In this document: piece by piece, positions 34,301 through 46,300 of the stretch | Numbering within the stretch: position 1 is the first letter of the stretch | Layout of the letters: each line of letters opens with the position of its first letter | From: Lottia gigantea | Lineage: Eukaryota; Mollusca; Gastropoda; Lottiidae | Direction: 5' to 3' | Length of the DNA: 64,000 nt | NCBI RefSeq assembly: GCF_000327385.1 | Contig: NW_008708133.1 | Coordinates: 2,754,941 to 2,818,940 of the forward strand | Translations under genes and position numbers: made by a program | Notes under the pieces: model-generated | What the model was told of the DNA's origin: nothing | What the model saw: only the letters and a program-made list of their open reading frames with translations | Databases searched by the model: none

Positions 34301-37300
34301 ATATTCTTGAACATAAGCAGGTCAATGAAGGTATGAATTTAGACATGTGACTTGGCAAATAGGCAAATGAGTATGATTCATTCCAAATTAGTGGACCCAA
34401 ATTTCCATAGAAGCCAAAATTGAGAAGATGAAAATTTCTACTGCCATGAATTTGCGAGAAAAGCATCAATCAAAATAAGAAGATCAAAATAGTTTTCAAC
34501 TTATACACACCATCTGCATCTAAAATTAATTAGTGAATTTTTGTTATGATTTCAAGAATATTTCACAAACATCAAAACATCCAACATTCATCCATAATCC
34601 ATGCATTGACTGTTATTTTCATTATAAATGATCAATAAAATAACTGATCATTTTCACAATGAATAGAAGGATTGATCAATTTCACATTGAATTGAAGGAT
34701 TGATCAATTTCACATTGAATTGAAGGATTGATCAATTTCACAATGAATAGAAGGATTGATCAATTTCACATTGAATTGAAGGATTGATCAATTTCACATT
34801 GAATTGAAGGATTGATCAATTTCACAATGAATAGAAGGATTGATCAATTTCACAATGAATTGAAGGATTGATCAATTTCACAATGAATTGAAGGACTGAT
34901 CAATTTCACATTGAATTGAAGGATTGATCAATTTCACATTGAATGATCATTTTCAATGGTGAATGAATGATCTATGTTTATAATGACAAACGAATGATAA
35001 TCCATTTTCAGAATGAAAGATCAATCTATGATGATCATTAATCAAATGATCAAATGAAACTTTCAAACTATTGAAATAAACATGAATAAGGAATGGTCTG
35101 TAATAAAATGTAAAGCAACATGAGTTAATGTAGGTATAACATCATTATTTCAAGAAGAGTTCAGGGTAGGATGAACAATTTGATTGAATACATGGACATA
35201 ACATGGACAGAAGAAAAATATGAACAGCGGAACAGTCATAACTGTATGGAAAATATATTGCGAGAGAATGGTATTAAAACCACTCTGACACCACTCACCA
35301 GTCTTAGGCATTGGTTTTGCTGAAAGTAATGGAAGTAAGGAAATTGAAAGTCTTGTACATCATGTTTCTGAGTGTGATATGTGTACAAGGAAAATATTTG
35401 AAAATGAATTGCTAAATTTTAAAAGAAATAAAGTCAATCTCAAACTATGATAGCAGTTAGTCAATAATTGTTTATGGGGAAAAACCAAATGTCATTCAAT
35501 ATTATCAATATGCTTTGTTATAGTAAAACATTTTATCTTTCATTATTGTTTAAATTAATATGATTTGTGTATGAAGTAAAAAATGTTGGTATGAATTAAT
35601 TTTGATAATGGGCTTCATAAAGAATATACTGGGGTTTGTCTTTGTACTTTTCATTGTTAAAATTTTTTTTGAATAAAACTAAAATTGGTATTACTCCAAC
35701 TTTCAAACATTCTCATACATTCACTTCACTAATCTTGAAAAAAATCACAAATAATTTCAAGTCCTTTATGATTATTGAATTATGAGCAGTATTTTCAATT
35801 ATATGATGTCTAATTTTGTCTATCAAATAATTACCTTTGGTATGAACTTCAAAATAAGTTCTCTTGGTAGCAATAACACCAGTTTTTTGAATACCCGGTC
35901 CAGTGGCAGTGACCTTTGAAGCATCACCAGCAGCACCTTCGACTTTAACAAGGAATGGACTCTTGTTGACTTCTTTGCTGGAGAATTTGATAATGACTCT
36001 ATATTCACCCTCCATTTTGGGTACATACACACAGGAATAGGTCATATTTCTATCATTATTAAAGGTACATTCACACTGAAAATAAACAAAACATGTTAAA
36101 GAGTACAAGCCAAGATATGATGTGTAAAACTTGCACTTGATGCCATTTGATATTTTGCTACTTGATAAATGTGCAGGAAATGCATTGTTTAAAAATGAAC
36201 TTACTGGTTCCTTCTGTCCTTTGGGATTCAATACCATAACTTCAACTTGTCCTTTACCAGCACTGAATGTTTCAACAGTGAATCTGGCTGGTGCTCCAAC
36301 TTGGTTACCCTTTGGCTCCAAACCTGGTCCATAAGCTCTGACACGTGACGGGTTAAGTTTGGGTCTGGTTGGTGCTCCTGGTTTAAGTTTAGCATTAGGG
36401 AATTGAGAGAGATAAGTCATCATACTCATCTCATCAACTTTAGGATTGACCAATTCATTGGGTTTGATCAACTGAAATGAACAAAATATAAGGTTTCAGA
36501 ATTAACACTGGCTGTTTATTGTGTCACACTGACATTGAATCAGATTTCAGATTTCTGAAAGCACTAGTGAGATCATAAAAAAAATAAGTAAAAACTATTT
36601 TCTAATAAATAAATAATTTCTGATAACAGGTTAGTTGGGAGTATTTACCTAACAGATAATCATTAAGTTATCTATTCTCATTAGAATGAACAGAAAATGA
36701 TTAATCTATTTTAACACAAGTCTAAGATTCCATCAACCTAAATAAATCTTCATTCTTGCCAAAAATCTTTTTCTACTATGTTACTTATCAAATAGATCAG
36801 TGAAAACTGTCTAATTGGAATGTCTTTAATACCAATATACTTGAATTTAAAGCTGCTCATGTGCACAACCCTATCTTCTTTGTCATATAAAATAAGTTTC
36901 AAGTATGGTTATAACAGTCAAACTGTATTTTTCAAGAGATTCCTATAAAAGTAGACTCCGCTTGATATGCATAACTTATATTGGTGAGACTGTTAGTATT
37001 GCCTATGGTTAACCCAGCTAAGAAGTTTGTTCCAAAATATTCTGAAAATTCATTAAAAATGGTGTAAAGTAGGAATTATATCCAAGGATTTCCTGCTGTA
37101 CTTTTAAGAAAGTTGTGTGAATTTTCTATTGTCAGAAGTTTTGTAAAACAGCTAGACACCCATTTTTGGAAAGGTATATACAAACTGTAGGTAGTATACT
37201 AAAGATAACTATCACTCAGTGTATATCAAGATAGTACAATGATAAATGGTTGTTTAAAGATTATCATTACACTAAAAATATCACATTATTTTACTAATGT

Positions 37301-40300
37301 ACCTTTACACTAATGTTTTATACACATGTTTAGAATATTTGATTTAACATGATCTACAATGGGAGATTGTTTTGTACATTTCTCCTTCGAGAGCTTTATC
37401 AGCTGATTTAGCAAAAATACTGTAATGATAACCACCCTTTAATGCATAATTTACATGTTGATTTGATTTTTAAAGCATTCAAGTATTGTTTTAGTTGATA
37501 CAAGGAACTATTAGTTATAATATAGCTGACTGTATGTATAGTGTAATAATCTAAGTAATTCAAGGTGTCAATACCAGTTTTATTAAGATAAACTAGACAC
37601 CACTAAATCTAATTAACACTCAATTATACCAGTAATATAACCAACCCTTTAATAACTAGTCGGATATACCTGCCAACACTCTAGCTACAGATTCTAAATC
37701 TAATGACTGCTAGACACCACAGATTTCAATAATACACAGATAGATAAACCAATAGCTTTATTTGCTATGTATTGTTATTATGCAATTATGGTCAGGTATC
37801 TCACTTTTAAACCCATGCCTTATAGGTATGTCTTTGAATAAATTGGATTTTATGGAGCTTGCCAACAAACATTTGTTTAGTAATTTGTTGGTTGAATTTA
37901 ATTTCTTGAAGATAGAAAAGCACATTAATATCCAACTCTGAAAATGATGTATAGTTTAAATAAATGACTTCAGTAGAGGTTGTACCAGGTTCTGTTAAAC
38001 AGATTACCTGCCTGTAAACCATTTTTATCACCTAGTCAAGGTCATGTAGATAGTTAGAGTCAGCTCAGTTCAGGCACAGACATTAAGGATCTGACATGAG
38101 ATATTAGTTACTAAATAAGAGTATTATATCTTGTTTATGGTGCCCATATTCAAAGAACTTTATGAATATTATAATATGAAGTTTAGACTAAGTACTATGT
38201 AACTTTTTAAAACAAAAGTATCTAAAACACATTGTTGTTAACTTTCTCAACAACAAATACATTTCTTTTCAGAGAATGACTTTCTCACTGTATATTGTTA
38301 GTGTCTGGTAATGTTTTGACAATTAATAGCAGATATATCAAAGCAATTGACAAGATAAAACAATAAAAACCATGCAAACTATGTTGCATCTAAGTATCTG
38401 AACAGCATGAAAAATGCCTCAGAATTCCAGTATCTGTTACTACAAGAATTGTTATCAACCTGCCAATAACAACCAGGTAAGGTACATTTTTGTAATTTGC
38501 AATTTTGTTCATTATTATAATGCTCAGCATACACAACGTAATCCAATTTGCAGCCACAACCACCATGATCTCATCATATCTGTACTGTTTGTCAATGGTC
38601 AAACTCAATATTAGAAAAGTGCTATGCAGGCCTAGCCCTAGCAAAAATGTAGCTTAATTTGCTCTTAATTTTATATCGGATGTTAATTTGAGAAGTTCTC
38701 CTGAGATATCAAAGTGAAAAATTTGAGATTCAGACAATTCCCTATAAAGTGTCATTCATTCAGATAAAATATGCTTACAATTTTATTTTTTCAAAACTAG
38801 GCTATATACCAGGTAGATATAATATAGATATAACAGTGAAAAGTGCTTTGTCAGTCAAATACCTTCTCTTTACTTATACTGGGACTTTGCCAGAACAATA
38901 TCAGATTACTTTTGGCACACTCCTTTCATGTTTCTTGCCACTAATAACAGGCTGGTACATGTTCAAGATTTAGAACTTTTGATTTATAATTTCATTTTTA
39001 TTTTTACATTTTGTTTATCACTATTCGAACACTACAGTTATCAGAAAGTATAAAATAATTATAAGCTTATACCTTTTAAATAATTTGACAAAGAAACTTG
39101 TTGGCCTATGATCTATCAGGAAATATTTCATCATGTTGTGACATTTGTAATCAGAATGTACTTAACACCCTGATGGAGAATGAATCTCAAACTTTTTTAC
39201 TGCTTAATATTTATATGTTAATTTGAGAAAAGCTTTCACTTTCATTGCAAATTTCTTATTATCTCTTAAGTATAAATTACAATTTCACTCAAATCTACTA
39301 ATAGCAGTTGTTGAGTATTAAATTTTTGATTAGTAATTAATGGTAACAGTTGCTGATAACTTTTTCTGTGCTTAATGGCATGATCTAACAACAAATCTGT
39401 AAGCTTATGGTATTGTCAGTCAGTTAGAAAGATAAGGTATGCCTACCTGAGGTACATCCAGCCACTTCTCAGCAGCATCCATAGCTTCTGTAGCATTATC
39501 CTTGTTCTTCTTAGGATCCCAGTTTTCCCAGTCAGGGCACAATCCTATAATACATTAGAGATCAATATTTAATAAAGGTTGAAATAGAAATAAGAACGGC
39601 ATTTATGGAACAAAATGAACTTCCAAAAGATGCATAGTATCTATTATTGTTTCAAAAAAAAAATGAAGGATATTCTTCGCACAGATCGAGAGATAATTTC
39701 ACATATAACATACCTGGTCCAACAGCATCAACCAAAGCACCAATAGCTTTACCATCATTCCAATCAGTGGTAAAGTTTTTAATTGGTATATCAGGACATT
39801 TAGTCTGGATCCAGTTCAATAAACGTTGTTTGGGTGTAGGAGCTCCATCTGATGGTGTTAATTCTTCTCCTTCCCATGTTGGCATGGAGATAGAATAATG
39901 CAAAATAAGTGTCCATATTAAACCTAAGATTAATTTTAATTTACAGTCTACAATATCTGTTGAATCTGAAAAATATAAATTAATAAAGGATATTAATTAT
40001 TTGACATCAAATAAGTTCAAATATATTTCAGTACAATTTAGGTCAATTTTCACACCATGGTACAGGACATTTTAATGTCTAATACAGAGGTAAGCTTATA
40101 CAACTATATATAATACTTTATGTAGACTTTTCCATTTTTCTGATATTTCAAATCAAATTTTGAAAAGGACTTATATTTAAGAAATAGAGATAGGTAATTA
40201 TATCTGCTGGAAGAATTTTGGGCATTTACATATCTCCTTTTTCCTTGCATTTTCACAATATCTGTTTTCAATATCTTATACTTATGGCTTCAAAAATTAA

Positions 40301-43300
40301 AATAGAAATTTACACTACAATAACACATAAGAAATATGTAAGAAATTTACAGTTTTTATTCAGTTGACATTAATAAAGTGTTTAACAAGTCATACGCGTG
40401 TCAAAAACAACTGTTAAAACCATTCAAAACATATAACACCCACTTTTGTAAAATATATAGTTTATACAGAAATATCTAGCATTGCAAAGTATAGCTTTTG
40501 GCATGAAAAATGCATCATACTTATGTTTCTGCCATAACATTCAAGTTAAAACCTGATAATTTAACAAGCCATCTCTATTTTTCTATTTAAAATTTATATT
40601 GATTTGTTAATTGAAACAGTATAAATTCTTTTCTTTTATATCATAACTGGATATATCATGAAATGTAATTATGACTAGTTGTATATATATAATTATTGAT
40701 ATTTAATTGGTCTTATAATTAGGAAGTCTCATTAATTATATCATAGTACATTATATTATTTAAGATACACTGATTTGCTCTTATTTTTCAAAAATGTAGA
40801 CAATTGTTTCATATTAAATAAGCTATTTGTTCAATTATTGCCTGTATACATTCATTTCGACTAACATGTCAAAAATCTAGCTAGTAGGAAATATTTGTCA
40901 TTTTTAAGGATAGTTTTATATATGTGGCCTACTATTGAGAGCTAACACCATTACATAGAATATAACAATAAATACCCCTACAAAAATTGTAGGAATGTAC
41001 TCAATCAACTGTAAAACTATTATCATAGAAAAACTTGGTTATTATAACCATCTAAACATGTCAATCACTTCAAAGCTTTGATTTCAGTTTAAACCCAGTT
41101 TTAAAATTTATATCAAATTCTTAGAAATCATGATACATATGCTCTGCAATTTTGCCAATGAATCATAATAATGATACATGATTGCCACGGTAATTCATTG
41201 CTAATTTGTATATCGGTATCAGACAAAATAAATTTCTATGTCAATCATATTAAGCTTTATGACATTATTGTGAAGATTTAATGAGAAGATAAATATTACA
41301 GCCAGCAGCAGTTTACTGTATCAACACCCATATTAATTAGTAGACATGCCATATAAGGCTGAGTTAAATAATGATGTCTATACAACAAACTTGCCATATA
41401 AGGTCTGACTACTACACACTCTGCTCTTCAATGTAATGGAGGTTTAAATGTCGTTTAAAATTAGACCTTTTCAATGTCAGACCAACCACTCCTTTTCATC
41501 TTACATGCACTGAGCTGTAATGAAATCCTGTTGATTTAAAGGCTATACAATTCAGAACCTTGTTTCCTGTTTATTTCATACTAAGAAATATAAGTGAACA
41601 GACAGGTACACCACACCACAGTCACAAATCAAATAATCTTGCAAAATTCTAGGGAGATTTATCACACCAAGAGAGAACAACAGGGCATCAATCACACAAG
41701 TTGATCCACTGTAGTTCATATTGAAAATCATGAATGTATCAAACAAAAACAAAAAATAGTATTAATGCACTGATTTATTTTATGACTGGCCTAAGGCTTT
41801 GGGTGGGACAGATAATTTCAGGTTTCCAGGTCAGAAAAGGTTTGACCTTTAAGAAAAAGAATGTGTTGTTGAAAGATAAATTTTATAATATTACCATTGA
41901 GTGGGATAATCTTTTTAAATCTCTTAGTCAATGAAGATGTCAAATTCAGAAGATATTTGTATTAATTCTACTACAAAATGAGTAACATCTTTACAATGTG
42001 AAATTCTTCACTCATACACATTAAAATTTTCTTCCCTCACTCTTTATCATCTTAGTCTCTAGGTGTGCATTAAATCAGTCAACCGAAATGATGCAAATCT
42101 TCATAATACCCCTGACACTTCAAAAATAACAACCCAGGACTGGATGCATTCAATGGCTTTTCCTAATATCATCACATTTAAAAAAGCTCATGCCCAGATT
42201 GACTTTTGATCAAAGGCAGATTTGGAAACTGAGACACTCTCAATGAAAAAAAAAACTTTTTTAATCTAAAGGCTTAGAGTGGGATGATAAAACCCTCAAA
42301 CTAGCAGAAAATATATATAGTTTACTTTATAAGATGTACCCTGGTTTTGAAAGATAGCTTGCCAGGCAAGGTAATATAAGCCCGCTGGCAGCTTTGATTT
42401 TGAACATAAATATTTAGCAGTACAGTAACAATCACTAGAATGAAATATTCAACCTTCAGTCATACACTTCTTTTGAACTCTTTAGGGCGTTACTGAATAA
42501 TATTGAGTATGAGTTATTGTCCTAGTCCTTGAAGACGTGTTCAATCTTTAGCTTGTGAAAACTCTAGAAGACAAATATTCAATCTTCAGCGCAATAATGA
42601 ATAAAAAAGCCAAGTTTTGTCAAAATTCGGCAAGAATCATGCCATCTAAAGTTTTTATGAGCTACAAATTGACCAAGAATTGTGCCTTCTAGAGTGTTTA
42701 CAAATTGAACGCGTTTTCAAGAACAAGGGCAATAACTCATACTAAATATTTTTCAATTTTTCTGATTTTCAATAGGGTTTATCTTTGGGCGATTACGAAC
42801 ACTCATATCAAGTTTCATCAAAATCCATCATGAATTGCACCTTCTAGAGTGTTTACGAGCGTTTCAAGAACAAGGGCAATAACTCATAGTAAATATTTTT
42901 CGATTCGTCTGATTTTCATTACGATATAAAAAGGACAGTTTCCTATGTAATTATAAAATTAAAAGTCAAATGGATAGCCAAACTTGTTTTCTCTTCACAA
43001 TGATTCTTGTAAATCATTTATCATTAGAGATTTTATTATTTTCTATTGTAGATTTAAATAAAACCTCCTAGTGTTCTAATGACAAGTATGCTCCAGTATT
43101 AAACAGGTTACATCTGTGGATGATTGTACAAAGTGATCCATTATGTCTAGGCATTCAGGCATACAAGATTGTGAATAAAGGTAGTCGGTTTCAATAGATA
43201 TGTTAAACACTATGATAATAACTAGATACATTTAGAAAGTAAATAACCTGTGGACTCTGTCTGTTCTCTCATGTTTTATATACCTGTGACCGTGTGGAAT

Positions 43301-46300
43301 TCAACCTGTTTAAGCATCTATTCAACAGTATATAGGTCAATGCTAGATTTAACAAATTCAAGTACTAGAATTACCATGATCCCTTTTAGATAAAGTTTAC
43401 CTTTAATGAGTAGTTAAAAGAGTAAAAATGTTCATCTTGTGACACTAATATCAGAATAATATAGATAATGTATTTAGCTGCTCTTGCTAGTAAGTACATT
43501 TATGTCTAAATACATATATTTCAATTATACAGAACAATTCGCTGATTAATTTCCAGATGACTTTCATAAAGTTTTTCTACAAAATAACTAATATGTCAAC
43601 CATCTTCATGAATCTTCTATTAGTCTATTATTTATATATCTCACACTGATCAACTCTACCAAACTATGCCTTAGGTAAAGAAAATCACCACTATATATTA
43701 GTTTAAAGAGTACTGTATGTAGTTGATTAAAGGCATCATGACATGTCAAACTTACACAATTTTGATATAATTCATTTCAGACCTGCAATCATTTAATAAC
43801 CGAAAGTTAGTGGGTAATTATTATTTTTAATTTAGATCAAATTCCTATCAAAACAATTTCAAATTCAGAAATCATCAAATTCCATTTGAAAAGAGATGAT
43901 AAACTATACATGTAGAATGTGATGGGAGTTATTTTGATCAACTACAGACAAGATGAACTATAAACACCCCAACCATCTGGTGTTCATCATATAAATATAG
44001 ATTGATAAAGGTCATGTTATATCTATCTATTAGGTCAAAATAATATTCCTATACCTTAGGAATTTGGCTAGCATAAAAAAATTATTTTCTCTATGGTAAT
44101 CTTATAATTCTTACAGCCCTGTTAATTATAAATCTGCTGATTTTGTGTTTTGTCAGGATAAAGTCACTGAAAACCTTACACAACTCTGTGTAGAGTGACA
44201 ATGCTAAGCGACATGTAATGGGGAAAGTTTTGTCAGGACAGCTGCATAATTTTAACATGCATAGCCTGCAACACACTTGGGAGAGTTTGAAAAAGGAAAA
44301 AGGAACAAGCAACTATCTTCTTGAGAGACATTGTCTGACATGATCTTTGGTGCTTTTATACTTTGCTAAAGACAATAAATATTTTTTAATGCCAGTTTTA
44401 TTTTTGAAACATAGGACCATTATCAAAGATGACCATACTTCAAACTGTAGTCACTTAGCCTACAACTAAATGACTTGAGATAGTATTGATAACTACTACC
44501 ATGATAATCTAAACAAACAAGTTTATAGTAAACCCTAGCCTGGTCCACTCTCTTTTTATCATTGTCAACATTATAAATTATAGTTTGACATTACCAGAAC
44601 ACTTAGTTTAATGTCAGTAACCACACATTACCCTTCCAAAACTTATTTTTAACCAAAATGATCATCGTAATCATAAAACAATTAACTATGTATCTGGCGA
44701 AGTCTCAATAAATAGCCTTTTTACAACATCGAACAATTGCATTTTCAACGTTTGCCAAAATTTGCAAAGAATATTACTGACATGGTTACTTTTGTGACTG
44801 CATGTAAAGAGAAAATAGGTAAAATCCAATACTTGTTCTGAATTATTGCAAATCAAAATTACAGAAATTTATGCTACTCTCCAACACATTACAGGTCACA
44901 CTAGGGACCTTAAACAATGAAAAGTGAAATAAAGCTGTCAGTGAATACAATATAAATTTGGAGTATTGACAAAATATAATCTGCCCCAAAACTCTTCAAC
45001 TACTACTTGAAAATCTCAAGGGGTAAGGCAAACCTCAAACTTTATTAATCATTTAAAATCAGGTCTATCTCAAGTTCTAACATAAATAAGATTATAAATT
45101 TAGACCCACCCAAATCAATCTGAACATAATTTAAAAATAGACTTTGAAAACATCTGGATTGGACTTTGGAATTTTTAAAAATTTGACTCCCACCCACAAT
45201 AAAGTGTATATTTGAACTTCAAACAATTATAAAATAATAGACATCTTGTCAAATGATTTCAATTTTCATTATATTATTTCTCTGTAAGAAAGGAAAAATC
45301 TATTTTCACAATGGTAATGTTGAATTACCTATCATGAATCAAAGACATGAGTATAGGAATGAGGGTAAGCCAAAGTAAACTAGAGCACATGAAGAGTTAA
45401 CTGAGCATTCAAACAATTGACTAAGTATTTAATAGAAATGTAAGTACTGGAGCTCCTTACAGTACAGCTTAGTTATGTACAGAAGAATCAGAAGGTTGGA
45501 AAAGAAGAACTACAGGATTTGGAGGGAATATATCATGCACAGCATCAAAATCTGAATGAAATTCAAACGGGATCAAAAAAGCAGAAATATGGAAAATAGG
45601 GGAACCCAAGATTTATAGGTGGGTATTTTGACTAGAGATGTGAAGAAGTAAAATAGTACAAATGTAGGAAAGAGTAATTGAGAAGAGAAGAGAGATTAGA
45701 GTAAATAGTGTAAGAAGTTTGTTATAAGACACCTGCATGACAGGGGTAATAGATAAACACACCACACCTTTATCACCCAACAAATACAACAAATAAACTT
45801 CAAAATCTTATTCTGTTACTGCAAAAATCTGTATCAAATTTGTATTCAGGAAATATACATGTATCTCTTTGCTCTTGAATAAATTGATAGGACTTTGTGC
45901 TGACAATGCAACTTTAAGACTTATATACCACTAGACTGATGGAGTAGGTGTAAATGAATATAGTCATTGAAACAGAACATAATTTTCTATAACAGCCTGT
46001 TAATAAGACTATTCTTTTTCAACTCATTAACATAAAAACAAGTCACATTGGCAAGGACAATTACTAAGTAGTAGCTTAAAGCTCTGTTCATGAGAAAAAG
46101 CTCCCTATTGTATTAATGCAAAAGTTGGCAAATTATATAGTTTTGGACCAAAATTTAAAGCTAACAAATTATGGTTCTGCAGATTTCTCATTATAAGGAA
46201 GATCCAAAATCATTGGATTTTTGAAAACATAAATAATTTTGGATATCATATTCATGACACCCTGGATTTCAACAATCAACGCTGTCAATCAAACTATAAC

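Larger units (their letters stand above)
24075..36471 (-). other. FLN: Filamin rod 1: thirteen Ig repeats
   Basis: Exons 4-21 encode Ig-like filamin repeats. Their starts are marked by (D)ASKV..xGPG motifs and their ends by (N/G)SPF or SPY motifs. By order and detail they match vertebrate repeats 1-6, 8, 9 and 11-15. Examples are [11 protein letters not shown] (repeat 3), [10 protein letters not shown] (4), [11 protein letters not shown] (6), VKVVGLE (8), [16 protein letters not shown] (11) and [14 protein letters not shown] (15). No equivalents of vertebrate repeats 7 and 10 were found between the flanking exons. The 732-nt exon 13 (28592-27861) carries repeats of the 8 and 9 type, with unusual Pro/Ala/Gly/Lys-rich linkers at residues about 948-986 and 1075-1098. 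Confidence 0.88.
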
